Under the pieces are notes generated by a model that saw only the letters and a program-made list of their open reading frames with translations, was not told where the DNA came from and did not search any database. Positions 1 to 9,368 of a stretch of DNA of 64,000 bases are shown one piece after another. The DNA comes from Psychrobacter sp. APC 3281 (GTDB lineage: Bacteria > Pseudomonadota > Gammaproteobacteria > Pseudomonadales > Moraxellaceae). Position 1 is the stretch's first letter; the number at the start of each line of letters is the position of its first letter. Location of the stretch: positions 62,001-126,000 of the forward strand of contig NZ_JASDCS010000009.1 in the NCBI RefSeq assembly GCF_030407815.1. Direction: 5' to 3'. The position numbers and the translations under genes were made by a program.

Positions 1-324
1 GAAAACCGTGCACTACCTGTTATGCTGGCAAAGGCGGCGGTGATTTTCTGGTTATTACGCCTAAATGTGATTCACTACAATCGTACCGAAGGTCGTACGG
101 GTGATAACATCATGGTCAAAAATCCTGATTTGATGAAGCGTCTGGCCGCTTACCATTGGGCACACGTTGAAAAATCGCAAAATACCGTATTTGTACTATT
201 AAACAAACCAGACAATCAAATAGTCGGCGTGTTTAGCAGTATCACCCAAGCTGAGCAAGCGCAGGAAACATTAAATAGTAGTGAATTTGCAATCAAAGAA
301 TATACGCTAGATCAATTATCGTAA
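1..324 (+). CDS. Hypothetical protein, probably C-terminal part of a membrane-anchored protein
   Basis: The reading frame is open from the first base of the window, so the true start may lie upstream; an ATG at 22 has no convincing ribosome binding site. About residues 5-25 form one hydrophobic segment, followed by a soluble 75-residue tail with no motif I recognise. It lies 72 bases before a DUF2007 gene on the same strand. Function unknown. Confidence 0.5.
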   Translation, partial: ENRALPVMLAKAAVIFWLLRLNVIHYNRTEGRTGDNIMVKNPDLMKRLAAYHWAHVEKSQNTVFVLLNKPDNQIVGVFSSITQAEQAQETLNSSEFAIKEYTLDQLS

Positions 325-396
325 GCGTTGCTTATTCATTTATTCTAGTACTAATGCTAGTACTAATTTTAGCACCGAAACCTTAGAGGCGACCCC

Positions 397-726
397 ATGA
401 CCGATCAAGTTGATAACTGGCACAAACTGGCGCGCTACGATACCAATATGCAAGGTGAGCTGCACGCCAACCTACTACGTAATAACGGCATTACCGTGTC
501 CTTGCAGCCGCTTAGCGCTATCCCAGGTATGAACTCGGGTATCGTTCTCTGGGTAGAAAGTACTGATCTGGCAGAAGCTCAGCGCATTTTGGATACCATC
601 CCAACTGATGGTGCGGCCTTACTAAATGAAATGAGTGATGCTGACTTTGATGCGCTATCTGCTGCTCAAAGCAATGCTCCCCAAGGTAACTCGATAATAG
701 ACGACAATAACGGCGGTAATGATTAA
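397..726 (+). CDS. DUF2007 domain protein (putative signal-transducing protein family)
   Basis: A 109-residue protein whose first 65 residues resemble the DUF2007 fold: an aromatic start (WHKLARYDTNMQGELHANLL), a mid-domain PGMNSGIVLWV strand and a closing helix with AEAQRIL. DUF2007 proteins are small and PII-like, with no settled function. The C-terminal 40 residues are acidic and Asn-rich and look disordered. The stop codon is followed directly by the ATG of the amidotransferase gene, so the two are probably co-transcribed and translationally coupled. The family call is from memory of its pattern. Confidence 0.7.
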   Translation: MTDQVDNWHKLARYDTNMQGELHANLLRNNGITVSLQPLSAIPGMNSGIVLWVESTDLAEAQRILDTIPTDGAALLNEMSDADFDALSAAQSNAPQGNSIIDDNNGGND

Positions 727-1647
727 ATGTGTCAACTCTTAGGAATGAACTGTAATACCCCAACGGATATTGGCTTTAGCTTTGCAGGATTTCGCAAGCG
801 CGGCGGGATGACTGACAGTCATGAAGATGGCTTTGGCATTGCATTTTTCGAGCGTAGCGAATGCAGCAATAATGATAGAATTAACGATGAGACGGCAAAT
901 GACTCAACGGGTCTGCGTCTGTTTCATGATAATCGTCCAAGCCATCTATCGCCAGTCGCCGATTTGGTCAATAACTACCCAATCAAAGCCATGAATGTCA
1001 TCGCGCATATTCGTAAAGCGACGCAAGGACAGAACTGTTTGGCAAACACCCATCCATTCGTCCGTGAAGTATGGGGCGAGCAGTGGGTATTTGCTCATAA
1101 TGGGCAGATGAATAGCGAATTTATCAAACGCTGTCAGCGCTTACAAGACAATGGCAATGCCTCACATTGTCAGCCAGTCGGTTCAACTGATTCTGAGATG
1201 GCATTCTGTTATTTGGTCAATCGTCTAAAGAGTAGCTTTAAGTCACGCCCTGATGACAAGACGCTTTTTAACTTTTTGACCACGCAATGTCGTTATCTAT
1301 CTGCCAATGGGTTATTTAATTGCTTAATATCGAATGGCAGGTGGCAACTGGCTTATGCGGGCAGCCTACTGTTTTATCTTACGCGCAAAGCACCATTTGG
1401 TGAAGCGAAACTCGCTGATGATGATATGGCGATTAACTTTGGTGATGTGACCACAGACACGGATAAAGTTACTATTTTAGTCACCGTGCCACTGACTGAA
1501 AATGAGAAATGGCAGCAGCTCGCCGTCAATGAATGCTTAATTTTTCAAGACGGTGATGTCATTTATAAAGACAGCCCAAGTCAGCGCAAGTTTTTAACAG
1601 TGGATGAAGGCATTGCGATTGCACGAGCCGTTGGAGCGAGTGTTTAG
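727..1647 (+). CDS. Class II glutamine amidotransferase, YafJ-like
   Basis: The protein starts MCQLLGMN, which puts the nucleophile Cys at residue 2, exposed when the initiator Met is removed, as in Ntn-type glutaminase domains. Further support comes from the HEDGFGIAFFE segment, the AHIRKATQG segment and the WVFAHNGQM segment, which form the glutamine-binding pocket in this family. At 306 residues it has only the glutaminase domain and no synthase partner domain, so the ammonia acceptor is unknown; YafJ-like stand-alone enzymes are common in proteobacteria. Its ATG abuts the stop of the DUF2007 gene with no gap. Confidence 0.85.
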   Translation: MCQLLGMNCNTPTDIGFSFAGFRKRGGMTDSHEDGFGIAFFERSECSNNDRINDETANDSTGLRLFHDNRPSHLSPVADLVNNYPIKAMNVIAHIRKATQGQNCLANTHPFVREVWGEQWVFAHNGQMNSEFIKRCQRLQDNGNASHCQPVGSTDSEMAFCYLVNRLKSSFKSRPDDKTLFNFLTTQCRYLSANGLFNCLISNGRWQLAYAGSLLFYLTRKAPFGEAKLADDDMAINFGDVTTDTDKVTILVTVPLTENEKWQQLAVNECLIFQDGDVIYKDSPSQRKFLTVDEGIAIARAVGASV

Positions 1648-1671
1648 CGGTTAATGAATATCCAATACTGT

Positions 1672-2262
1672 TTAAATATAAACTCCACAACACCGCTTAA
1701 ACTTCTCACCAGATCCACAAATGCACGGTTGCTTTTGGCTGACAGTCATCGCAACCGTCGGGTCTAAGAAATACCAGCGCGCATCGCTATTAGCCTTGTC
1801 TTTTACCTTTACGAAAGTAGAAAGTTCATGATGCGCCTGTATTTTTTCTTCTAAACCACTTGTTGTTTTCTCAGGGCTTTTAAAATAAGCTTTAAATTCA
1901 ACCTGTGCATGACGTTTACCAAGCTTTGGCGTGTGCTCTACGATTTCTAATCCTGCCCAATCGGTTTCTTTTGCCCAACTCTCAATCGCTGCAACATCAA
2001 GTAATGCTTGCTGAGCAGGCACTGTGGTTTTGACGATATACTCTGGTTTCACCAATGCAAAGGCACTATAGCGCGTGCGCATAAGCCGTTCGGCTGTCTC
2101 CGCTTTTGTACCATCTGCTTTATCAACCTCATTATTATAAAAAGCACCATTATAAAAAGTATCATGATATGGTTGGCAGCAGTCTTGATAGGATAGCGGA
2201 GCGTCTGTCGTTTCTGCTGTTAGATTGATTTGGCAAGGGCAAGTATCTGGGTAAGATTGCAT
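1672..2262 (-). CDS. YchJ family protein with SEC-C zinc-binding tail
   Basis: A 196-residue protein of the UPF0225/YchJ family. It has an N-terminal Cys cluster (CPCQ near residue 8, then CCQPYH), a central LMRTRYSAFALVKPEYI block typical of YchJ, and a C-terminal SEC-C motif, PCICGSGEKFKRCC, expected to bind one zinc ion. E. coli YchJ is about 150 residues; the extra length here is a linker after CCQPYH and an acidic insertion. Role unknown; SEC-C tails are linked to ribosome or SecB-type contacts in other proteins. Convergent with the amidotransferase gene, 24 bases apart. Confidence 0.85.
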   Translation of the reverse strand: MQSYPDTCPCQINLTAETTDAPLSYQDCCQPYHDTFYNGAFYNNEVDKADGTKAETAERLMRTRYSAFALVKPEYIVKTTVPAQQALLDVAAIESWAKETDWAGLEIVEHTPKLGKRHAQVEFKAYFKSPEKTTSGLEEKIQAHHELSTFVKVKDKANSDARWYFLDPTVAMTVSQKQPCICGSGEKFKRCCGVYI

Positions 2263-2321
2263 GTTTTACTCTACTTTTTGTTTGGGCTTATTCGTTTAGG
2301 ATTAATAGCCTTATGATAACT

Positions 2322-3047
2322 TTATTGCAGCATGCTTTTTATTAATTCTGGCAATATACCGACTTTGAGCTGCGCCCATGCGGAAGGCTCACTTAGTCGT
2401 GACCAAAACATCTCAAAAGGCGGGGCGGCATACACCAGTAGCGCAAGGATAGTGTATAGAAGCAAATACCACCATTTGTCTTTTGGCTGATAAAACTTCA
2501 TCGCTGTGCCCGATGAACGTTTCATTTTCATATTGGACAGATTGACGCTATACAGCTCATCCAATGATAAGTGCACCATTGCGCCACCAAATAAAAACAG
2601 GCCATAAAACCAGCTGGTCGTCAGTGGTAGGTGCAAGCCATAATAACTTAGGCACGTCAGACCCAGTCCCAGTATCGCCATATACGGCACAGAGTGGATG
2701 ACACCGCGATGCACCGTCATAGTAGTAAAAATATGAAAAACCACATAACGCATAAAACCGTAGCCCGCCAGCCACAATACTATTAATGCCAGTAAGCTTA
2801 AATCACTCCGCCAATGCATGACTAGCCCAAAGGCAAATATAAACGAGGTAATATTAAAACCGAGCTTAATCGGTGTTGAATTATCAGAATCCAAGTCTGG
2901 CAGCAATCCACCGATAGTACCAAGCGCCACGCACACCAAAAATCCTGAATCATCAATCAATCCAGCTTTATAAACCGTCAAACTTAGTGTGCCGCTGACC
3001 ATAAATGCGACATTTAAGTGGGTATTAAAATTTGCCATAAAACTCAT
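2322..3047 (-). CDS. YdjM-like inner membrane protein, metal-dependent hydrolase family (DUF457)
   Basis: A 241-residue polytopic membrane protein with about five hydrophobic segments. The diagnostic residues are present: a GGLLPDLDSDNS block near residue 45 and VHRGVIHS near residue 115, the Asp and His sets assigned to metal binding in the DUF457/YdjM family. E. coli YdjM is a LexA-regulated inner membrane protein of unknown substrate. I see no clear LexA box here. An alternative ATG three codons downstream exists; the first ATG is kept. Confidence 0.75.
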   Translation of the reverse strand: MSFMANFNTHLNVAFMVSGTLSLTVYKAGLIDDSGFLVCVALGTIGGLLPDLDSDNSTPIKLGFNITSFIFAFGLVMHWRSDLSLLALIVLWLAGYGFMRYVVFHIFTTMTVHRGVIHSVPYMAILGLGLTCLSYYGLHLPLTTSWFYGLFLFGGAMVHLSLDELYSVNLSNMKMKRSSGTAMKFYQPKDKWWYLLLYTILALLVYAAPPFEMFWSRLSEPSAWAQLKVGILPELIKSMLQ

Positions 3048-3164
3048 TCATCCATAGCGCTCAAAAAGTCCTTTCGAGCGGCGTATCTAGCAGTAAAAAA
3101 GCGCACCATGATACCATAGACCGTCCATACGTCTAATAGAGATAGCCCGTAAGAGAGAGCTTCT

Positions 3165-4244
3165 ATGCCTGCCATTGATTTACCAGCCACACTTAACTCT
3201 GATACTCATACTAAGCAGCTACCTGTAGTAGAAGGTCAGCTTGATAACAGCTTTGCTGCTATTGATTGGCAAGCGCCTTGGTTGTCGCATATTACTCAAT
3301 TGAGTTATATCAGCAACACGATTGAACGCCTTAGTCGCTCAAAATCACAGAGAAATAGCTTGGATAATTTGGGTGATTTGGGTGATTCAGAAAGTTTGGA
3401 TAATGTGAAAAGCCTAGATGAGTACGATATAAATGCTTCTGACATCAATACGCCTGACACGATGGCCAAGGTCTTAAAAACGGCGATGGTACAACAAGCT
3501 GATCACTTACGACAGCCGTTACCGCATACCAAACCTGCTTACGACCACAAATCTCAAACGCTACAATTCGTCTCTCAAAATGCATTGCCTGAAGGGGAGG
3601 CCTATGAGCATTTCATCGGCACAACTGGCAATATCCCGACGCGTGATAATTTGCATGACTTGTTTAATGGCAGTATTTGGCTGACTTTTCCGAAGACTAA
3701 AGCTGTGCTTAATTACTACCATATGCTAGAAATCGCTAAGCAGGGCATTAGTGAGCGCCGAGGGCGTGTGCGCGACACTATTACTGTCTTTGATGAGAAT
3801 GGTGCAGTGCTAGTGACTTCTGATGCTAATATCGGTAAGGCATTGGTTGATTTTGACTGGCAGGCAAGTTTGGTGAAGCCGCGCGCTAAATGGGACAACC
3901 CAACCCAGCCTGATAACAGCGCTCAAGCCGCAGTTTATATCTTTGGCCATGCATTGCTTGAGCAGTTGGTACATCCACGCAAACCTTTATGCGCTCACAG
4001 CATTGTCATTCACGTTGCACAAGAATTCTTTACCTTATCGTTAGCTGAACGTATGCACTATTTGGATGACAAGGTTGCCAAATACATGGACACATTGTTA
4101 TCCAATGATGACGTCAAGCCGCGCCAGCTTGCGCCGTTACCAATTTTGGGGGTACCACACTTTTGGGCAGAGAATGCCAATACTGACTTCTATGAGGACA
4201 GCTATGTGTTCCGCAGTGGGCGACGTAAAAAAGGTAAAAAATAA
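3165..4244 (+). CDS. DUF3025 domain protein
   Basis: A 359-residue soluble protein. The C-terminal two thirds match what I know of DUF3025: an EGEAYEHFIGTTGNIPTR segment, LFNGSIWLTFPKTKAVLN, and the closing PILGVPHFWAENANTDFYED block followed by a basic RSGRRKKGKK tail. Residues 65-100 form a low-complexity, Asp/Ser/Leu-rich insertion that is probably disordered. The ribosome binding site AAGAGAG lies 8-10 bases before the ATG. Function unknown. Confidence 0.75.
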   Translation: MPAIDLPATLNSDTHTKQLPVVEGQLDNSFAAIDWQAPWLSHITQLSYISNTIERLSRSKSQRNSLDNLGDLGDSESLDNVKSLDEYDINASDINTPDTMAKVLKTAMVQQADHLRQPLPHTKPAYDHKSQTLQFVSQNALPEGEAYEHFIGTTGNIPTRDNLHDLFNGSIWLTFPKTKAVLNYYHMLEIAKQGISERRGRVRDTITVFDENGAVLVTSDANIGKALVDFDWQASLVKPRAKWDNPTQPDNSAQAAVYIFGHALLEQLVHPRKPLCAHSIVIHVAQEFFTLSLAERMHYLDDKVAKYMDTLLSNDDVKPRQLAPLPILGVPHFWAENANTDFYEDSYVFRSGRRKKGKK

Positions 4245-4540
4245 ATAGAAAGATATTGCTTAAGAATAGCTCGCTAAACCGTTGTTACGTTTACGATTGT
4301 GCCACGATTCGACAACGTCCGGACGTTAACAAAGCCTTGTATGTTTGTTATGGTAAAAGGGAGTTTCTGTTAATCACTACAGATATGATTATCTCTTTTG
4401 TTAACACTGACTCATATCAGACAGTTTTGCGAAACTGCGATATTGATTCAAGACAGATCAATCATTTATTGAGCCACCAGTCATACATAAACTTATAATA
4501 ATTTATGTCCAGGATTTATAACAACGATAAGGAAGCTATC

Positions 4541-7378
4541 ATGAGTGATATTTTTGATGTAAAAGACACCCTTTCGGTTGCTGGCAAGGAACATGCCTAC
4601 TACAGCCTGCCAAAGCTGACCGAAACTTATGAGCATATCAAGACATTACCATTTTGTATGAAAGTGGTATTAGAAAACCTATTGCGTAACGAAGACGGTG
4701 GCCAGTCGGTTGGTAAAAACCATATCGAAGCGGTTGCCAACTGGGATGCAGGGGCTGAGGCGTCGAAAGAAATCGCCTTTATGCCAGCGCGTGTGGTATT
4801 GCAGGATTTCACTGGTGTACCTTCGGTAGTTGATTTGGCTGCGATGCGTGATGCAGTTGTCGAGCTTGGCGGTAAGGCTGAGCAGATCAATCCGTTTATC
4901 CCTAGTGAGCTGGTCGTCGACCACTCTGTACAGGTTGATGCTTATGGCCGCGAAGATGCGCTAGATTTGAACGAAAAGATTGAATTTAAGCGTAATAATG
5001 AGCGCTATGAATTTTTGCATTGGGGCAAGCAAGCCTTTGAAAACTTCGTCGTGGTACCGCCAGCGACAGGTATCGTGCATCAGGTCAACCTTGAGTATCT
5101 AGCCCGTGTCGTGATGGCAGCAGACGTCGATGGCGAGCTGACAGCTTATCCAGATACAGTGTTTGGTACAGATAGTCATACCACGATGATTAATGGTATC
5201 GGTGTACTTGGTTGGGGTGTGGGCGGTATCGAAGCTGAAGCTGCGATGCTAGGCCAACCGTCATCGATGCTGATTCCACAAGTAGTCGGTTTTGAGCTAA
5301 AAGGCAAGCTAACCGAAGGCGTCACGGCAACTGATTTGGTATTACGTGTGGTTGAGATGTTGCGCGCACATGGCGTAGTGGGCAAGTTCGTCGAGTTTTA
5401 TGGCGAAGGCTTACACAGTATGCCGCTAGCGGATCGCGCCACCATTGCCAACATGTCACCAGAGTATGGCGCGACTTGTGGTATTTTCCCAATTGACCAA
5501 ATGGCAATTGATTATCTGCGTTTATCAGGCCGTGACGAAGAGCAGATTGAACTGGTTGAAAAATATGCTAAGGCGCAAGGCTTATGGCACGATGCTGATA
5601 CACCTGCGGCGACTTATTCAAGCAAATTAGAACTAGATCTGTCGTCAGTACAGCCAGCACTTGCTGGTCCAAACTTGCCACAGCAGCGTATCAATTTGTC
5701 TGATATGCATGAGAAGTTTGGCGAAACGCTAGAAAAAATGACCAAAGATCGTAAGTCAGAAGTAGAAGGCAAAGTACGCTTTGATCAAGAAGGCGGCGAG
5801 CAAGAGCAAGCTGAACACTTAGCGGCTGAACCGAATATCGAAGTTGATACCAGTGATGACAATGCAGGTTACGCGCCAGCAAACAATGTCTTCTCAAATG
5901 TCAGCATCGATGACAAACAACACAAACTACGAGACGGGTCGGTAGTTATTGCTGCCATTACTTCTTGTACCAATACTTCCAATCCAGCGGTAATGATTGG
6001 TGCAGGTCTAGTGGCCAAAAAAGCGGCTGCCAAAGGTCTTAAAGCCAAGCCTTGGGTTAAGACATCGCTCGCACCGGGTTCTAAAGTGGTCACCGACTAT
6101 TTAGAAAAGACCCATCTGATGGATGAGCTAGAAAAAACGGGCTTCTACCTAGTAGGGTATGGGTGTACGACGTGTATCGGTAACTCAGGGCCATTATCAG
6201 AAGAGATCGAAAAAGGCATTGAAGAAAACGACTTAGTCGCGGCAGCAGTACTGTCTGGTAACCGTAACTTTGAAGGTCGTATTCACTCGCATGTCAAAGC
6301 CAGTTACTTAGCATCACCACCGCTAGTGGTTGCCTATGCGCTGGCAGGTACAGTCGATATCGATCTGACGACTCATCCGCTAGGACAGGATCAAGATGGC
6401 AATGATGTATTCCTAAAAGATATCTGGCCAACCTCGGAAGAAATTAACGAGCTGATTGCCAACAATATTGATGCTGATATGTTCCGCAAAAACTATGGCG
6501 AAGTATTTGATGGTAGTGCCGCATGGAACGCAATTAGTTCAGCGGATAGCCAATTGTATCCATGGGATGAAGGGTCGACGTATATCAAAAACCCACCGTT
6601 CTTTGATGGTATGACCATGGAGCCAGAAGGTATCCCTGATATCGAAGGCGCGCGTATCTTAGGTCTATTTGGTGATTCAATCACTACCGATCATATCTCA
6701 CCAGCAGGTAATATCGATCCAGACTCACCAGCAGGTAAGTACTTGCAAGAGCGCGGTGTGATGGAAGCAGACTTCAACAGCTATGGCTCACGCCGTGGTA
6801 ACGATGCAGTAATGACTCGTGGTACTTTTGCCAACATCCGTATCAAAAATACCATGATGGGCGGTAAAGAAGGCGGCTATACCTACTACTTCAAAGATGA
6901 CAGCGCTACGCTACAAGATGGCGAAGAGATGCCTATCTATAACGCAGCGATGAAATATAAAGAAGACAAGCTTCCGCTCGTCGTACTTGGTGGATCAGAG
7001 TATGGTTCTGGTTCGAGCCGTGACTGGGCAGCTAAAGGTACGATCTTGCTCGGCGTAAAAGCGGTATTGACCAGCTCGTTTGAGCGTATTCACCGCTCGA
7101 ATCTCGTCGGTATGGGCGTGCTGCCATTGACATTTAAAGACGGTCAAAATGCAGAGACCTATAAACTAGATGGTTCTGAAGTACTGAGCATCACAGGTTT
7201 GAACAATGGCGAGAGTAAAACAGCCACGGTCACGGCTACACGTGCTGACGGAACGGCAGAAACCTTTGAAGTAAATGTCGGTCTACAAACGCCAAAAGAG
7301 CGCGAATATGTGCGTCATGGTGGCGTATTGCACTATGTACTACGTCAATTAGCTGCTGAGAGCAAAGAAGCAGGCTAG
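4541..7378 (+). CDS. acnA: Aconitate hydratase A
   Basis: Interconverts citrate and isocitrate in the TCA cycle and carries a [4Fe-4S] cluster. The AcnA/IRP-type layout is clear: DSHTTMING near residue 215, the cluster ligands in SCTNTSNP and YGCTTCIGNSG, then the swivel domain with GDSITTDHISPAGNI and GSEYGSGSSRDWAAKG. The start at 4541 (MSDIFDVK) is preferred because AAGGAAG lies just upstream; an in-frame ATG at 4505 would add 12 unusual residues. At 945 residues it is longer than typical AcnA (about 890-920), because of a charged Glu/Asp/Gln-rich linker around residues 410-460. A strong hairpin terminator follows. Confidence 0.97.
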   Translation: MSDIFDVKDTLSVAGKEHAYYSLPKLTETYEHIKTLPFCMKVVLENLLRNEDGGQSVGKNHIEAVANWDAGAEASKEIAFMPARVVLQDFTGVPSVVDLAAMRDAVVELGGKAEQINPFIPSELVVDHSVQVDAYGREDALDLNEKIEFKRNNERYEFLHWGKQAFENFVVVPPATGIVHQVNLEYLARVVMAADVDGELTAYPDTVFGTDSHTTMINGIGVLGWGVGGIEAEAAMLGQPSSMLIPQVVGFELKGKLTEGVTATDLVLRVVEMLRAHGVVGKFVEFYGEGLHSMPLADRATIANMSPEYGATCGIFPIDQMAIDYLRLSGRDEEQIELVEKYAKAQGLWHDADTPAATYSSKLELDLSSVQPALAGPNLPQQRINLSDMHEKFGETLEKMTKDRKSEVEGKVRFDQEGGEQEQAEHLAAEPNIEVDTSDDNAGYAPANNVFSNVSIDDKQHKLRDGSVVIAAITSCTNTSNPAVMIGAGLVAKKAAAKGLKAKPWVKTSLAPGSKVVTDYLEKTHLMDELEKTGFYLVGYGCTTCIGNSGPLSEEIEKGIEENDLVAAAVLSGNRNFEGRIHSHVKASYLASPPLVVAYALAGTVDIDLTTHPLGQDQDGNDVFLKDIWPTSEEINELIANNIDADMFRKNYGEVFDGSAAWNAISSADSQLYPWDEGSTYIKNPPFFDGMTMEPEGIPDIEGARILGLFGDSITTDHISPAGNIDPDSPAGKYLQERGVMEADFNSYGSRRGNDAVMTRGTFANIRIKNTMMGGKEGGYTYYFKDDSATLQDGEEMPIYNAAMKYKEDKLPLVVLGGSEYGSGSSRDWAAKGTILLGVKAVLTSSFERIHRSNLVGMGVLPLTFKDGQNAETYKLDGSEVLSITGLNNGESKTATVTATRADGTAETFEVNVGLQTPKEREYVRHGGVLHYVLRQLAAESKEAG

Positions 7379-7401
7379 TAGTTAGTTAAGCTTTATATGA
7401 C

Positions 7402-7441
7402 AAAAAGCCCAATCTCCGTCAAAGTAGGGGATTGGGCTTTT
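7402..7441 (+). terminator. Rho-independent terminator after acnA
   Basis: The arms AAAAGCCCAATC and GATTGGGCTTTT form a long stem flanked by A and T runs, so it can act in both directions between acnA and the convergent LysE-type gene. Confidence 0.9.
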
Positions 7442-7476
7442 CTATGGAAGATGTTTTTTTCTTGTTACTTTACTCT

Positions 7477-8130
7477 TCAAGCTTTTTCAGTCAACAGCTT
7501 AATTCCTAGCCCCATAAATACGACACCACTTATTTTATTCATCATGGATTCAATTTTTGGATTCGCTCTTAGTTTTTTGCTGAACTTTGACGCCAACAGC
7601 GCCAAACTCAAGCACCATATAAAGCCTGTGGTGGCAAAAGTCAGCCCCAACATTAAAAATGACAGCATGCCATAAGCATAACTAGCGTCGATAAACTGCG
7701 GGAAGAACGCCAAGAAGAATAAAGCGACTTTTGGATTAAAAGTATTGGTCAACACACCTTGCTTATATATTTGCCAACCATCTACAGCCTTTTGGCTAGT
7801 CACGTGTTGATCTTTGGATAAATTGTTTGCTATCGAGCTCAAGTTTTTGCTCGTCAGCATCTTAAAGCCTAAATAACATAAATAGCTGGCCCCAATATAT
7901 TTAACGATCATAAACGCCGTAGGGGAATTGGCAAGCAATACGGACAACCCTAGCGCCGCCAATAAAGTATGTACCAAAATACCCGAAGTAATGCCAAGAA
8001 CAGAATAAACCCCTGCTGTTTGCCCCTGTGAGACACTACGGGTGATGATGTACATGCTATCCGTACCTGGCGTTAGGTTTAACAAAATAGCCGCCAAGAT
8101 AAACCCTAGATAATTCTCGATACCAAACAT
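7477..8130 (-). CDS. LysE/RhtB family amino-acid exporter
   Basis: A 217-residue inner membrane protein with about six hydrophobic segments. The N-terminal NLTPGTDSMYIITRS block corresponds to the conserved NxxPGP region of LysE/RhtB exporters, and KYIGASYLCYLGFKML is the usual second signature. Members export amino acids such as homoserine, threonine or lysine; the substrate cannot be read from sequence. The ATG at 8130 is preferred over a GTG at 8139 because the GGGAAG box is better spaced. Monocistronic, convergent with acnA. Confidence 0.85.
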   Translation of the reverse strand: MFGIENYLGFILAAILLNLTPGTDSMYIITRSVSQGQTAGVYSVLGITSGILVHTLLAALGLSVLLANSPTAFMIVKYIGASYLCYLGFKMLTSKNLSSIANNLSKDQHVTSQKAVDGWQIYKQGVLTNTFNPKVALFFLAFFPQFIDASYAYGMLSFLMLGLTFATTGFIWCLSLALLASKFSKKLRANPKIESMMNKISGVVFMGLGIKLLTEKA

Positions 8131-8322
8131 AGCAATCACTTCCCTTTAAGCACGCCAAGCCCTATCATTTATAGTATGTAGGTGCACTTTATAAATACGC
8201 TTGTCAGGTCGATATTAACGAGTATTAAATAGGTTGGCAATAGCGCTATCAACAGTAAGCTAGCGGCTATTAATAATAAGCTAACGAAAACAGAATAGAG
8301 GATTTCAAGAAACGACAGACAT

Positions 8323-8360
8323 AAAAAAGCCCAGTCACCATATGATGACTGGGCTTTTTT
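8323..8360 (-). terminator. Terminator of the tRNA-Ala/tRNA-Glu operon
   Basis: A perfect stem of AAAAAAGCCCAGTCA with its complement, 8-base loop, ending in a T run on the minus strand, 62 bases beyond tRNA-Glu. Confidence 0.9.
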
Positions 8361-8422
8361 ATTGTTCGCTTATTAGTCTAACCTGATGCTAAGCAAAAGT
8401 GCTAATAAGTGACGCCGAATAG

Positions 8423-8498
8423 TGGCGTCCCCAGGGGGATTCGAACCCCCGTTACCGCCGTGAAAGGGCGGTGTCCTAGGCCTCTAGACGATGGGGAC
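8423..8498 (-). tRNA. tRNA-Glu (TTC)
   Basis: A 76-base cloverleaf on the minus strand. The acceptor arm GTCCCCA pairs with TGGGGAC, followed by encoded GCCA. The anticodon loop is CTTTCAC with anticodon TTC, and the T arm contains GGTTCGAATCC. It is transcribed after tRNA-Ala from the promoter at 8740-8768. Confidence 0.97.
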
Positions 8499-8646
8499 GC
8501 ATAGAGTGTTATAACCAGTGGTTACAACGGTACTTCACAATATCAGATAGCTTATTAAATAAGCATTGCCTAGGTGCTGATATCGTCCTACTAGCGAGTA
8601 TTTATTATTACGTTTCAGTAATACTGAGCGTTGCTATAAATAAGTA

Positions 8647-8722
8647 TGGTGGAGCTAAACGGAGTCGAACCGTTGACCCCTTGCATGCCATGCAAGTGCT
8701 CTACCAACTGAGCTATAGCCCC
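8647..8722 (-). tRNA. tRNA-Ala (GGC)
   Basis: A 76-base cloverleaf on the minus strand with encoded CCA. The anticodon stem CTTGC/GCAAG encloses ATGGCAT, giving anticodon GGC. The acceptor stem carries the G3-U70 wobble pair, the known identity element for alanyl-tRNA synthetase. Confidence 0.97.
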
Positions 8723-8739
8723 TCGCTAAGAGTGTGCGT

Positions 8740-8768
8740 ATTTTATGTAAGAGCGGCAGTCTTGTCAA
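8740..8768 (-). promoter_or_regulatory. Consensus sigma-70 promoter of the tRNA operon
   Basis: On the minus strand TTGACA is followed by a 17-base spacer and TAAAAT, six of six and five of six matches to consensus. The -10 box lies 18 bases before tRNA-Ala, fitting a short leader. Confidence 0.88.
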
Positions 8769-8844
8769 CAACTATTTTAAAAATAATTCATAAATATGCA
8801 AAAAAAAGTGATTTAGCCTATTTTAAAGGCTCAATAAGCCCAAA

Positions 8845-9210
8845 TTAGCGTGGATTTTGCTTAAGTGCGATCTCTTTGATGGCTTTATCGGTATAAAACT
8901 CTTCTTCACTACCATCAGAAAAAATAATCGCACAGCATTCAGTTGGCATATATTGACCACCTTTTTCTCGGATCGTTCTTATACCTTTGACGCCAACGAT
9001 GTCATATTCGCTCAATTTATCCAGATTATGCTTGGTGTAACCACAGTAAGTGCTGTATATCCATTTTAAATCTTCGAAGTCTTGGCCCTTGGTCAGGGTC
9101 AAAGTTGCATCAAACAGTTCTTTTATGATGGCATCATAATATTTCTGTGCTTCTTTTAGGGTATTAAAGACATAATCTTTGCTTTCTATCGTGACGGTTT
9201 TGGCGGCCAT
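8845..9210 (-). CDS. Hypothetical protein, possibly DUF3223-like
   Basis: A 121-residue soluble protein starting MAAKTVTIESKDYVFNTLK. The layout, an N-terminal beta strand, a helix KEAQKYYDAII and later AIIFSDGSEEEFYTDKAI, vaguely recalls DUF3223 domains, but I would not rely on that. The ATG at 9210 has GGAAAT seven bases upstream and is preferred over a TTG at 9222. It sits alone between the tRNA operon and gltX. No function can be assigned. Confidence 0.65.
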   Translation of the reverse strand: MAAKTVTIESKDYVFNTLKEAQKYYDAIIKELFDATLTLTKGQDFEDLKWIYSTYCGYTKHNLDKLSEYDIVGVKGIRTIREKGGQYMPTECCAIIFSDGSEEEFYTDKAIKEIALKQNPR

Positions 9211-9280
9211 GTTTATTTCCAATTAAAATATTGAGTAAGAGATTTTTATATTCTGAGAGTAGTAGTACTTATTAACAACG

Positions 9281-9312
9281 AAAAAAGGGCCAGAGATGGC
9301 CTGACCCTTTTA
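9281..9312 (-). terminator. Terminator after gltX
   Basis: The arms AAAAGGGTCAG and CTGGCCCTTTTTT on the minus strand form a stem with one mismatch and end in a run of six T, 57 bases beyond the gltX stop. Confidence 0.8.
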
Positions 9313-9368
9313 CATTCGACAAGTTTAGCTAGTTAACTGTTTAGTAGATAAGTTATTCAGCTTCTAAG

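Noticed and set aside
4256..4498. 80-codon open frame just before acnA
   Set aside because: No ribosome binding site, unusual Cys/Tyr-rich composition and a position in the likely acnA promoter region.
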